From assembly GCF_946190065.1 (NCBI RefSeq), contig NZ_CAMHZD010000001.1, positions 124,001 to 188,000 of the forward strand: DNA of 64,000 nucleotides, in the 5' to 3' direction. The notes beneath the pieces are model-generated. The model searched no databases and had not been told where the DNA came from. It saw only the letters and a program-made list of their open reading frames with translations. This document shows positions 53,844 to 62,376 of this stretch, piece after piece. The stretch's first letter is position 1. Each line of letters begins with the position of its first letter. The DNA is from Streptococcus mitis. GTDB taxonomy: Bacteria; Bacillota; Bacilli; Lactobacillales; Streptococcaceae. Position numbers and translations under genes: made by a program.

Positions 53844-55595
53844 ATGACAAATAATGTTGAAATCATAAAAGCAAACCCTTTAGTAACGAGAAGAAATGAT
53901 AGTAATGGTTCTCTATTAAGAAGAGTGGCAGCGTATTGTCGTGTTAGTTCTGATAGTGATGACCAAAAGAATAGCTATGATTCTCAAGTTCGACATTATC
54001 GGGAATATATATCACAGCATAAAGATTGGAATTTAGTTGATATTTATGCTGATGAAGGTATATCGGGAACTCAAGTTGGAAAAAGACAAGATTTTCAAAG
54101 ATTGATTTCAGATTGCCTTGATGGAAAAATAGACTATATCATTACTAAAGCTATTGCTCGATTTGCTAGAAATACATTAGATACTCTCAAATATGTTCGT
54201 CTGCTCAAAGATAAACAAATTGGTGTATTTTTCGAAGAAGAAAATATTGATACTTTAACTATGGATGGTGAGCTACTATTAACGATATTAAGTTCAGTGG
54301 CTCAACAGGAAGTTGAAAACACATCTGCTCATGTTAAAAAAGGGTTAAAAATGAAGATGCAACGTGGAGAACTTATTGGTTTTCAAGGTTGTCTTGGTTA
54401 TGACTATAATCAAGATACAAAGTCAATATCAATAAACGAAAAAGAAGCCAAGATAGTACGTTATATTTTTGAACGATACATTGATGGTATTGGGGGTAGG
54501 GCAATAGCTAGAGAACTTGATGAACTAGGTTATAAAACTCCGAGAGGTCTTGATCACTGGCAGGATACAACAGTTTTAGGAATTATTAAAAACGAGAAGT
54601 ATAAAGGTGATATTCTAATGGGAAAAACTTTCACTGTTGACCCCATTAGTAAGAGACGTTTAATAAATTTCGGTGAAGAAGATAAATACTACATTAAAAA
54701 TAATCATGATGCAATAATTAGTCCAGAAATTTTTACACAGGCGCAAGAAATTAGATTACGGAGATCAGGAAACAAAAAAACCATAGCAAATACAAAAGGT
54801 AAACGAGAAAGATACTCAAGAATGTACCCTTTTAGCAGTAGATTGGAATGTGGTTTTTGTGGTACTGTTCTGTCTAGAAGAAGTTGGCACTCTAGTTCAG
54901 AGTACAAAAAGATTATTTGGCACTGTACAACATCTATAAAGAGAGGTAAAAAGTATTGCACTCATAGTAAAGGAATAGAGGAAAAAGCAATAGAAAATGC
55001 TTTCTTACAGAGCTACCAACAGTTGTTTTATGAAAATAATAACCTAACTGAAGACTTTCTTGAAATTATAAAAGAAGAGCTTACTGATGATACTTTAAAA
55101 GTGGAGTTGAATAAGATAGTTAGTAAATTAAATTCGTTGTACAAAAAAGAAGAAAAATTAGTTTCAATGAATCTTGATGGAAAAATAAGTGATTCTGTAT
55201 ATGAAGATAAATTCAATCAAATACAAATTGAGAAAGAAAAACTTTTAGAAGAAAAAGTAAACTTAGAAGTAACTTTAAAATCAGAAGTTGATATAAAAAG
55301 TAGATTAGAGAATTTTAAAGAAATTTTAACTTCACAAAAGACTTTGACTGAGTTTGACAAGGACATTTTTGAAAGTATCGTTGAAAAAATCATAGTAGGC
55401 GGAATAAATTCTGATGGAGAAATTGATCCAGCAATGTTGACTATAATTTTTAAAACGGGAGATTCTTCGACTAAAGATGCAAAATCTTACAAATCTAAAA
55501 GGAAGAATGCTAAAATAGAAAATGATAAATTGTGTTTTAATACCGTAACCGATGACGAAAAAAAGTGTACAAATAAAGAAAACAACGCATGTTGA
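53844..55595 (+). CDS. Large serine recombinase
   Basis: A protein of 583 residues. The resolvase N-domain has VAAYCRVSSDSDDQKNSYDSQ with the catalytic Ser in the first part, and KAIARFARNTLDTL. It is followed by a recombinase domain (GYDYNQDTKSISINEKEAKIV) and a zinc ribbon (LECGFCGTVL ... WHCTTS ... KYCTH), then a coiled coil. It can integrate or excise an element at specific sites; which element it serves is not clear, as no obvious attachment site pair is visible. AGGAGG precedes the ATG. Confidence 0.93.
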   Translation: MTNNVEIIKANPLVTRRNDSNGSLLRRVAAYCRVSSDSDDQKNSYDSQVRHYREYISQHKDWNLVDIYADEGISGTQVGKRQDFQRLISDCLDGKIDYIITKAIARFARNTLDTLKYVRLLKDKQIGVFFEEENIDTLTMDGELLLTILSSVAQQEVENTSAHVKKGLKMKMQRGELIGFQGCLGYDYNQDTKSISINEKEAKIVRYIFERYIDGIGGRAIARELDELGYKTPRGLDHWQDTTVLGIIKNEKYKGDILMGKTFTVDPISKRRLINFGEEDKYYIKNNHDAIISPEIFTQAQEIRLRRSGNKKTIANTKGKRERYSRMYPFSSRLECGFCGTVLSRRSWHSSSEYKKIIWHCTTSIKRGKKYCTHSKGIEEKAIENAFLQSYQQLFYENNNLTEDFLEIIKEELTDDTLKVELNKIVSKLNSLYKKEEKLVSMNLDGKISDSVYEDKFNQIQIEKEKLLEEKVNLEVTLKSEVDIKSRLENFKEILTSQKTLTEFDKDIFESIVEKIIVGGINSDGEIDPAMLTIIFKTGDSSTKDAKSYKSKRKNAKIENDKLCFNTVTDDEKKCTNKENNAC

Positions 55596-56137
55596 GGCGG
55601 TAAGTTTGCTAGTCAAGGAGTAAAACGACGAAGATTAGCATTTACTTCCGCCCATGCGATAGCTGTCCGTGATTGACAAGTGCTAGCACGCAGACAGAAC
55701 GGAGATAGCGAACCGCTGAGTGTGTCGCTCTGCTCGTAAAAGCTTAGAAACCTTTGAACGAAAGGGATAATGAAAGCCTTGATTGCAAGGCTTTTTGCTT
55801 TATGGTGGGTAAGTATCAGAGTGAGAAAATTTTTGGAATGAGTAGAAGTGATAGCTAGAAATTATCAGTTTCTATTTCCATTTACCCTGTGGGTACGTGT
55901 TTGTTTCCATTGACAAGGAGTTTGTGGGAATAGAAATGTACCCACCTTGTTTGAATCAAGTGAAGTGTAGTTGAAGGAAATCTGTTGAAAGCAATACTTC
56001 ATTTTACCGAATAAGTAATAATTTAGGCAACTTCAAATCGATTAAAAAAAACTATTTTAAAGGTTAAGAGTAGACAAAAATTGTCCACTCTTTTTTGCAA
56101 ACTCAATTTATCAATAAATGAAATGAGGGAATGTAAA
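55596..56137. other. Non-coding region after the serine recombinase
   Basis: About 540 bases with no gene. It contains a direct-repeat copy (55717-55797) ending in a terminator-like AAGCCTT/AAGGCTT hairpin. An inverted pair GTGGGTAC/GTACCCAC lies near 55887 and 55938. It may hold an attachment site, but I cannot define one. Confidence 0.6.
55717..55797. repeat. Direct repeat (about 81 bp), left copy around mega
   Basis: It shares most of its bases with 61103-61185, including TGAGTGTGT, TAGAAACCTT and the terminator AAAGCCTTGATTG-AAGGCTTTTT. The two copies lie 5.4 kb apart, on either side of the mega-like block. Confidence 0.85.
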
Positions 56138-56308
56138 ATGAAATATTTTGAGGTTGAGTTAGAAAATCCTGATGAATTTTTAAAACTACAAACAGAAGAT
56201 TTTGTGAAAGCTAATCGCTTGCTACTAAGGAAGATAATCCAGAGCGTTACAGTCTATGAAGAAAACTTCGTCATATCCTTTAAATCTGGCATCGAATTGG
56301 AAGTATGA
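56138..56308 (+). pseudogene. C-terminal remnant of a second recombinase
   Basis: A 56-residue frame (KYFEVELENPDEFLKLQTED, IIQSVTVYEENFVISFKSGIELEV). The second half closely resembles the C-terminal tail of large serine recombinases (FES/IIQSVTVYEENF-type). It has no resolvase domain, so it is probably a fragment. Confidence 0.55.
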
Positions 56309-56330
56309 GTCTCATTCCATAACTTTTATA

Positions 56331-56426
56331 TTGAACATATCATCTTTTTGTGTTATACTATAAATTGATATAAACAAAGATGTAGGAGGAACCGAAACTA
56401 TGACAGCCTCAATGCGTTTAAGATAA
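56331..56426 (+). promoter_or_regulatory. mef promoter and leader peptide (mefL)
   Basis: The promoter is TTGAAC (56331-56336), 17 bases, TATACT (56354-56359). AGGAGG (56384-56389) precedes a short leader at 56400-56426 encoding MTASMRLR. This is the known macrolide-sensing leader: ribosome stalling changes attenuation by downstream hairpins so that mef and msr(D) are transcribed. Confidence 0.88.
56400..56426 (+). CDS. mef leader peptide
   Basis: An eight-codon peptide, MTASMRLR, plus stop, right after an AGGAGG site. The sequence is the established macrolide-responsive leader upstream of mef. Confidence 0.85.
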   Translation: MTASMRLR

Positions 56427-56440
56427 GCTGGCAATAAAAA

Positions 56441-56480
56441 AAGCAGAATCTATACCCGATGATAGGCTTTTTTGTTGTGC
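56441..56480 (+). terminator. Attenuator hairpin in the mef leader
   Basis: AAAAAAGC and GCTTTTTT flank a short internal stem (CTATACCCGATGATAG). It is a candidate terminator formed in the absence of macrolide. Confidence 0.6.
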
Positions 56481-56589
56481 TTATTTATACGATATTGAGC
56501 ATTCATTAGTTACGGTGAGGATATTGGTTATTTAACTATACCTTTATTTAACTATGTCTTTAATATGAATGTTTCCAAATTGTATGTAT

Positions 56590-56630
56590 GCAGACCAAAA
56601 GCCACATTGTGGGGTTTGGCCTGCATTTTT
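56590..56630 (+). terminator. Second attenuator-like hairpin before mef
   Basis: GCAGACCAAA (56590-56599) pairs with TTTGGCCTGC (56615-56624) with one mismatch and is followed by T residues. It lies 70 bases before mef. Confidence 0.75.
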
Positions 56631-56693
56631 TATTGCCTAGAATGCTATTCAAAATAGAAATTCAAGCAAAATAATATGCAGGAGATAATATAA

Positions 56694-57911
56694 ATGGAAA
56701 AATACAACAATTGGAAACGAAAATTTTATGCAATATGGGCAGGGCAAGCAGTATCATTAATCACTAGTGCCATCCTGCAAATGGCGATTATTTTTTACCT
56801 TACAGAAAAAACAGGATCTGCGATGGTCTTGTCTATGGCTTCATTAGTAGGTTTTTTACCCTATGCGATTTTGGGACCTGCCATTGGTGTGCTAGTGGAT
56901 CGTCATGATAGGAAGAAGATAATGATTGGTGCCGATTTAATTATCGCAGCAGCTGGTGCAGTGCTTGCTATTGTTGCATTCTGTATGGAGCTACCTGTCT
57001 GGATGATTATGATAGTATTGTTTATCCGTAGCATTGGAACAGCTTTTCATACCCCAGCACTCAATGCGGTTACACCACTTTTAGTACCAGAAGAACAGCT
57101 AACGAAATGCGCAGGCTATAGTCAGTCTTTGCAGTCTATAAGCTATATTGTTAGTCCGGCAGTTGCAGCACTCTTATACTCCGTTTGGGATTTAAATGCT
57201 ATTATTGCCATCGACGTATTGGGTGCTGTGATTGCATCTATTACGGTAGCAATTGTACGTATACCTAAGCTGGGTAATCAAGTGCAAAGTTTAGAACCAA
57301 ATTTCATAAGGGAGATGAAAGAAGGAGTTGTGGTTCTGAGACAAAACAAAGGATTGTTTGCCTTATTACTCTTAGGAACACTATATACTTTTGTTTATAT
57401 GCCAATCAATGCACTATTTCCTTTAATAAGCATGGAACACTTTAATGGAACGCCTGTGCATATTTCTATTACGGAAATTTCCTTTGCATTTGGGATGCTA
57501 GCAGGAGGCTTATTATTAGGAAGATTAGGGGGCTTCGAAAAGCATGTATTACTAATAACAAGTTCATTTTTTATAATGGGGACCAGTTTAGCCGTTTCGG
57601 GAATACTTCCTCCAAATGGATTTGTAATATTCGTAGTTTGCTGTGCAATAATGGGGCTTTCGGTGCCATTTTATAGCGGTGTGCAAACAGCTCTTTTTCA
57701 GGAGAAAATTAAGCCTGAATATTTAGGACGTGTATTTTCTTTGATCGGAAGTATCATGTCACTTGCTATGCCAATTGGGTTAATTCTTTCTGGATTCTTT
57801 GCTGATAAAATCGGTGTAAATCATTGGTTTTTACTATCAGGTATTTTAATTATTGGCATTGCTATAGTTTGCCAAATGATAACTGAGGTTAGAAAATTAG
57901 ATTTAAAATAA
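56694..57911 (+). CDS. mef(E): Macrolide efflux MFS protein Mef
   Basis: A protein of 405 residues (MEKYNNWKRKFYAIWAGQAV) with about 12 membrane segments and the MFS motif VDRHDRKKIM. It exports 14- and 15-membered macrolides with Msr(D). The mega context favours mef(E); mef(A) differs by only a few percent and cannot be excluded by eye. It is followed by the msr(D) leader and gene. Confidence 0.96.
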   Translation: MEKYNNWKRKFYAIWAGQAVSLITSAILQMAIIFYLTEKTGSAMVLSMASLVGFLPYAILGPAIGVLVDRHDRKKIMIGADLIIAAAGAVLAIVAFCMELPVWMIMIVLFIRSIGTAFHTPALNAVTPLLVPEEQLTKCAGYSQSLQSISYIVSPAVAALLYSVWDLNAIIAIDVLGAVIASITVAIVRIPKLGNQVQSLEPNFIREMKEGVVVLRQNKGLFALLLLGTLYTFVYMPINALFPLISMEHFNGTPVHISITEISFAFGMLAGGLLLGRLGGFEKHVLLITSSFFIMGTSLAVSGILPPNGFVIFVVCCAIMGLSVPFYSGVQTALFQEKIKPEYLGRVFSLIGSIMSLAMPIGLILSGFFADKIGVNHWFLLSGILIIGIAIVCQMITEVRKLDLK

Positions 57912-57931
57912 ACAATATTGGAGGAATATTT

Positions 57932-57985
57932 ATGTATCTTATTTTCATGTAACTCTTCCTGCTAAAATCGCAGGGTTTTCCCTGC
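57932..57985 (+). promoter_or_regulatory. msr(D) leader peptide and attenuator
   Basis: ATG at 57932-57934 opens the six-residue leader MYLIFM, ending at 57952, after GGAGG. GCAGGG-TTTT-CCCTGC (57970-57985) and an overlapping GCATAC/GTATGC pair form the hairpins. MYLIFM is the established erythromycin-sensing leader of msr(D). Confidence 0.88.
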
Positions 57986-58030
57986 ATACAAGCAAATGAA
58001 AGTATGCGATTATAGACAGGAGGAAATGTT

Positions 58031-59494
58031 ATGGAATTAATATTAAAAGCAAAAGACATTCGTGTGGAATTCAAAGGACGCGATGTTTTAGATATAAATG
58101 AATTAGAAGTATATGATTATGACCGTATTGGTTTAGTAGGAGCAAATGGTGCTGGAAAAAGCACTTTACTCAGGGTACTTTTAGGAGAATTAACTCCCCC
58201 AGGATGTAAAATGAATCGTCTGGGTGAACTTGCCTATATTCCCCAGTTGGACGAAGTAACTCTGCAGGAGGAAAAAGATTTTGCACTTGTAGGCAAGCTA
58301 GGTGTTGAGCAATTAAATATACAGACTATGAGCGGTGGTGAAGAAACAAGGCTTAAAATAGCACAGGCCTTATCGGCACAGGTTCATGGTATTTTAGCGG
58401 ATGAACCTACGAGCCATTTAGACCGTGAAGGAATTGATTTTCTAATAGGACAGCTAAAATATTTTACAGGTGCACTGTTAGTTATTAGCCATGACCGCTA
58501 TTTTCTTGATGAAATAGTAGATAAAATATGGGAACTGAAAGATGGCAAAATCACTGAGTATTGGGGAAACTATTCTGATTATCTTCGTCAGAAAGAGGAA
58601 GAACGTAAGAGCCAAGCTGCAGAATACGAACAATTTATTGCGGAACGTGCCCGATTGGAAAGGGCTGCGGAGGAAAAGCGAAAACAGGCTCGTAAAATAA
58701 AACAGAAGGCAAAAGGTTCTTCAAAGAAAAAAAGTACTGAAGACGGAGGGCGTTTAGCTCATCAAAAATCAATAGGAAGTAAGGAAAAAAAGATGTATAA
58801 TGCTGCTAAAACCCTAGAGCACAGGATTGCGGCCTTAGGAAAAGTAGAAGCTCCGGAAGGCATTCGCAGAATTCGTTTCAGGCAAAGTAAAGCATTGGAG
58901 CTCCATAATCCATACCCTATAGTCGGTGCAGAAATTAATAAAGTATTTGGGGATAAGGCTCTGTTTGAAAATGCATCTTTTCAAATTCCGTTAGGAGCAA
59001 AAGTGGCGTTAACTGGTGGTAATGGAATCGGAAAAACAACTTTAATCCAAATGATCTTAAACCATGAAGAAGGAATTTCTATTTCGCCTAAGGCAAAAAT
59101 AGGTTACTTTGCACAGAATGGTTACAAGTACAACAGTAATCAGAATGTTATGGAGTTTATGCAGAAGGATTGTGACTACAATATATCAGAAATTCGTTCA
59201 GTGCTAGCATCTATGGGGTTCAAACAGAACGATATTGGAAAAAGTTTATCTGTTTTAAGCGGTGGAGAAATTATAAAATTGTTGCTTGCTAAAATGCTCA
59301 TGGGTAGATATAACATCCTAATAATGGATGAACCCAGTAACTTCCTTGACATACCAAGTTTAGAGGCTTTGGAAATACTAATGAAGGAGTACACCGGAAC
59401 TATCGTGTTTATCACCCACGATAAACGATTACTCGAAAATGTAGCAGATGTAGTTTATGAAATTAGAGATAAGAAAATAAATCTGAAACATTAA
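58031..59494 (+). CDS. msr(D): ABC-F ribosomal protection protein Msr(D) (Mel)
   Basis: A protein of 487 residues with two ATPase halves and no membrane segments. The first has [17 protein letters not shown] and [11 protein letters not shown]; the second has [17 protein letters not shown] and [12 protein letters not shown] basic linker ([15 protein letters not shown]) joins them, as in ABC-F proteins. It displaces macrolides from the ribosome and works with Mef. AGGAGG precedes the ATG. Confidence 0.97.
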   Translation: MELILKAKDIRVEFKGRDVLDINELEVYDYDRIGLVGANGAGKSTLLRVLLGELTPPGCKMNRLGELAYIPQLDEVTLQEEKDFALVGKLGVEQLNIQTMSGGEETRLKIAQALSAQVHGILADEPTSHLDREGIDFLIGQLKYFTGALLVISHDRYFLDEIVDKIWELKDGKITEYWGNYSDYLRQKEEERKSQAAEYEQFIAERARLERAAEEKRKQARKIKQKAKGSSKKKSTEDGGRLAHQKSIGSKEKKMYNAAKTLEHRIAALGKVEAPEGIRRIRFRQSKALELHNPYPIVGAEINKVFGDKALFENASFQIPLGAKVALTGGNGIGKTTLIQMILNHEEGISISPKAKIGYFAQNGYKYNSNQNVMEFMQKDCDYNISEIRSVLASMGFKQNDIGKSLSVLSGGEIIKLLLAKMLMGRYNILIMDEPSNFLDIPSLEALEILMKEYTGTIVFITHDKRLLENVADVVYEIRDKKINLKH

Positions 59495-59582
59495 ATTTAA
59501 GGTAGTCGCTGGTCAGTATAGTCTGTTCTGGTTGGCGACTCCATTGTTAAAGAGTATAAAGACTTTAGATTTTATGAATATT

Positions 59583-59619
59583 AAAAATAGGAACAGTCAA
59601 TTGAACTGCTCCTATTTTT
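59583..59619. terminator. Bidirectional terminator between msr(D) and the umuC-type genes
   Basis: AAAAATAGG (59583-59591) and CCTATTTTT (59611-59619) with an imperfect inner stem around CAATTG. It serves the converging transcripts, and the stop of the minus-strand gene at 59612 lies inside it. Confidence 0.85.
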
Positions 59620-59911
59620 CTGCTAAATATATTGTAGTTTTCTTATATGTATAATGATAGATTAGCGGATTCTCATCTACGGTACTTACTTCAAATATGA
59701 AGAAGTGATCGCGGTTATCTCTGGACTTTTCCTTATTGAGGACAAAGTAATTCTTACGTGAAGTCGCCATTGTTTTTAGGATATCATCAGTTAGGAAGGT
59801 CAATGGAATATTCATGTTAGAGTAGCGGTAGAAGTCACGTTCAAAATCTTGGTAGCTCTCGCTATAATAGTCCATTTGTAGGTGATTACGCTGAAACTCA
59901 AGCTGATTCAT
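59612..59911 (-). CDS. Small protein of the UmuC-type operon
   Basis: A protein of 99 residues starting MNQLEFQRNHLQMDYYSES with GGAGG upstream. The frame extends eight codons further upstream, but that start lacks a ribosome binding site. It is hydrophilic with beta-rich C-terminal half (HFFIFEVSTVDENPLIYHYTYKKTTIYLAE). The family is a frequent companion of umuC/YolD-like genes in streptococcal elements; the function is unknown. Confidence 0.75.
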   Translation of the reverse strand: MNQLEFQRNHLQMDYYSESYQDFERDFYRYSNMNIPLTFLTDDILKTMATSRKNYFVLNKEKSRDNRDHFFIFEVSTVDENPLIYHYTYKKTTIYLAEK

Positions 59912-60266
59912 AGAGCACCTCCTCGACAAGTTCAATACTAATAATGTCTTTTAATTTCAAATTGATGTGACCTGTTGTAGTTTTTATCAAAATGAAATCT
60001 TTGGTCAGACTTGGTATTGTTCCAGTGTAGGAAACACGCTTGTTTTTTTCAATCACTTGAATGCGTGTGCGTAGCTGCCCGGCGTATACTTGACTGAGGA
60101 GTAATAATTTCTTCTCTAGTGATAAGTCAGACATGTACGTTACTTTGTTTGTATCATCAGAGAGTGCTGATGCATGTTCAGATAGGAAAAAGCCCATCCA
60201 TTTTTGCATCTTTGTATCCTGGTACTCTCTTGCTGATTGAAATGGTAAATATGAACGGTCAATCAT
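59898..60266 (-). CDS. YolD-like protein
   Basis: A protein of 122 residues. IDRSYLPFQSAREYQDTKMQKWMGFFLSEH at the start and the strands VSYTGTIPSLTKDFILIKTTTGHINLKLKDIISIEL match YolD-like proteins, which are encoded next to Y-family polymerases (UvrX/UmuC) in Gram-positive elements. It overlaps the following gene by 14 bases. Confidence 0.75.
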   Translation of the reverse strand: MIDRSYLPFQSAREYQDTKMQKWMGFFLSEHASALSDDTNKVTYMSDLSLEKKLLLLSQVYAGQLRTRIQVIEKNKRVSYTGTIPSLTKDFILIKTTTGHINLKLKDIISIELVEEVLYESA

Positions 60267-60278
60267 ATCAAATCCTTT

Positions 60279-60614
60279 CTATGCAGAGGCAAGGGTATTT
60301 TTATCAAATTGAATCGTAAAACCTTGAATTCCCCCACCTGTGTAACATTCTTTAAAGCGATTGATTACCTCAGTATAGATTATCACAGATGAGCTTGTTG
60401 GCTTAATGCTAAATGTAAATTCCAATGGTAATCGGTTTTCAGATTTAGCATGTACTAGTCGTATCGATATTTCAGTTGTTTTGAGTTTTCTCTGACGAAG
60501 TTTTGAAGTTGCTGTTTCAACGATTCCATGTAAAAATCTTTCAAGCATTTCAATATCATTACATCCTTTGCTACGGATTTCTGAAAATTGTACTGTATTT
60601 TTTTCTTGTTTCAT
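60279..60614 (-). CDS. Hypothetical protein of the UmuC-type operon
   Basis: A protein of 111 residues (SEIRSKGCNDIEMLERFLHGIVETATSKLRQRKL, then a strand-rich part). The start overlaps the umuC fragment stop by 4 bases (ATGA). No named domain is recognised; it is a usual neighbour of element-borne umuC genes. Confidence 0.7.
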   Translation of the reverse strand: MKQEKNTVQFSEIRSKGCNDIEMLERFLHGIVETATSKLRQRKLKTTEISIRLVHAKSENRLPLEFTFSIKPTSSSVIIYTEVINRFKECYTGGGIQGFTIQFDKNTLASA

Positions 60615-61041
60615 TTTAATCCCTCCAATCCACCCGCGGAATGACCACCGATAAGTTTACTGCGTTCAATATTTCTGGAACCTTCAGTTAGGACGGTTCC
60701 TTTTTGTATGGCTAAAAAACCAAACTGTTCTCTGACAACATCAATAGCTGTCTGAAGTCTATTATCTTTTTCAATTTGTTCTACATCATCAAAGAGTGAT
60801 AGTAGAGTATAGCTTTCATCTACGAAGCCACTATAAGATACACCAATTTGTCTCACTGCACCAGAGGTGTATTTTTTCGGAATAATACAAGTACATGACT
60901 CACCATTGTTTTGGGGAGATTTGCGGGTTCAATTTTATTCTGAGCATTTATAGATTTTTTCATCTCAGTCCTAGAATAGCCAATATGAATAGAAACGACA
61001 GTAGTCAATACTAGGGCTACTGTTCCGTTCCACAGTATCAT
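60611..61041 (-). pseudogene. Frameshifted C-terminal fragment of a UmuC-like DNA polymerase
   Basis: Only the last ~140 codons of a Y-family polymerase remain. The upstream frame reads VSIHIGYSRTEMKKSINAQN ... VLVLFRKNTPLVQ and stops; the next frame continues VRQIGVSYSGFVDESYTLLS to GGHSAGGLEGLK. One base lost in an A-run (complement near 60872-60877) explains the change, since the expected junction is LFRK-YTSGAVRQIGV. The catalytic palm domain is missing, so the gene is not functional as a polymerase. Confidence 0.85.
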
Positions 61042-61086
61042 TTAAAAATCATTTTCACACCCTTTCGTCTATTAGTATAGAAGAAA
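61023..61086. repeat. Direct repeat A (left copy) around the CPBP gene
   Basis: TTCCGTTCCACAGTATCATT and the following ~45 bases recur at 62149-62212 with several substitutions (TATTAGTATA is shared). The left copy covers the first codons of the umuC fragment. The two copies enclose 1.06 kb with the CPBP protease gene. Confidence 0.85.
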
Positions 61087-61102
61087 GCTCTCAGCACATG
61101 TT

Positions 61103-61185
61103 GAGTGTGTAGCTTTGCTGGTAAAAGCCTAGAAACCTTCTAACAAAAGGGATACTGAAAAGCCTTGATTGTAAGGCTTTTTTGT
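61103..61185. repeat. Direct repeat (about 83 bp), right copy around mega
   Basis: The partner of 55717-55797, with the terminator-like AAGCCTTGATTGTAAGGCTT and TAGAAACCTT in common. It lies between the umuC fragment and the CPBP gene. Confidence 0.85.
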
Positions 61186-61278
61186 GTTTTTATGATAGAA
61201 TATAGGTAGTTATAATCGAGAGCAACTAAGAAGCAGTAAAAATATTATTCATAAAATAATCAAGATAAGGAAGATAAA

Positions 61279-62016
61279 ATGACAGAAATTGACAAAAAGA
61301 ATTTAAAAAATTATCTTTATTGTACTTTTGGAATTACTTATATAGCTTGGGTGCTTCTTGCCATATTTACTCAATCTCATATTTTGGGATTAGAAACATT
61401 TATAGGGAGAATGTTACATATAGTAGGTGCACTTGGTCCAGCTATTGCAAGTGGCTTTTATTTGAAAAGGAATAATATAAAATTTAAACATTTTGTATTT
61501 AATAAAAGAAAAAATAGTAGTATTTATTTCATTATTCATTTGTTAGCAATTTTGATACTATTCTCTGTATCTTCCTTAGAATTAAACGGAGTATCAATTT
61601 ATCTGATGCCACTATTCTTTATACAATTAATTTTTTTTGGTGGTGGACATGAAGAATTAGGATGGAGAGGTATATTACAACCGTTACTTGATAAAAAATA
61701 TACTTATTGGCAATCTAATTTGATTGTAGGATCAATTTGGGGGATTTGGCATCTGCCTTTATGGTTTATAGTTGGAGAGAGTCATCAAGGATTTCCTTTT
61801 ATTTTATTTTTTATATATACATTATTTTTAAGTTTTGTTTTAGGGCTTCTTTACCGTCAAACGAAATCTGTGGGGTACTGTCTATTATTTCATGCGTTCG
61901 CAAATTTGTTAAATCTCTATTTTGTGTTAAAAATTAATGTTATTTTTATCATCATTTTTATTGGTTATTTGATTTATACAATATTGGCTAGTAATAGAAT
62001 TAGTAAGGAAAAGTAA
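61279..62016 (+). CDS. CPBP-family intramembrane metalloprotease
   Basis: A protein of 245 residues with about eight membrane segments. The CPBP/Abi motifs are clear: HEELGWRG (EExxxR), GIWHLPLW and LLFHAFANL. The family contains Rce1-like proteases and bacteriocin-immunity or peptide-processing proteins. It stands alone between direct repeats, without a bacteriocin gene visible. AAGGAAG lies upstream. Confidence 0.88.
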   Translation: MTEIDKKNLKNYLYCTFGITYIAWVLLAIFTQSHILGLETFIGRMLHIVGALGPAIASGFYLKRNNIKFKHFVFNKRKNSSIYFIIHLLAILILFSVSSLELNGVSIYLMPLFFIQLIFFGGGHEELGWRGILQPLLDKKYTYWQSNLIVGSIWGIWHLPLWFIVGESHQGFPFILFFIYTLFLSFVLGLLYRQTKSVGYCLLFHAFANLLNLYFVLKINVIFIIIFIGYLIYTILASNRISKEK

Positions 62017-62376
62017 TTTTAACTTTAGATTAGTATATCCATTATTGAAAGTAACGATTTGCTAATTAGATGATCTATGTTAGAGAATTATCTATTATAA
62101 TTTAAAGTGGAGTGATGAATGCCGTTTCTTTTGAAGTGGTGAAAATCTTTCCGTTCCACAGTATCATTCTAAAATGATTTTTACTGCCTTTTGTTTATTA
62201 GTATAAAAGAAAAATATTTTCATATGTGGAGGCGGTAGTTTTGATGTCAAAAGTTGCAACCAGTGAATAAATGAAGTGTAGAAAATAAAGGCTTATTCAA
62301 TTCAATATATGATGAATTACCTGCACCCAAACCAAAGAAAAAGAAATAATTAAATTAGAAGTTGTAGGGGGGAAGA
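62017..62376. other. Repeat-bearing region with the tail of a lost gene
   Basis: 360 bases containing the right copy of direct repeat A (62149-62212) and GGAGGCGGTAG near 62228, similar to a stretch near 55595. From 62275 an open frame reads ENKGLFNSIYDELPAPKPKK and ends at 62349; this looks like the C-terminus of a deleted gene. GGGGGGAAG then precedes the next ATG. Confidence 0.6.
62149..62212. repeat. Direct repeat A (right copy)
   Basis: The partner of 61023-61086. It marks the other side of the CPBP gene. Confidence 0.85.

Larger units (their letters stand above)
56309..61086. mobile_element. Macrolide efflux genetic assembly (mega) or mega-like block
   Basis: The block contains the macrolide efflux operon (leader, mef, leader, msr(D)) followed by a minus-strand umuC-type operon, as in the about 5.5-kb mega element of pneumococci. 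Terminal repeats were not identified, so both ends are approximate. Flanking repeats at 55717 and 61103 enclose a region of the expected size. Confidence 0.7.
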
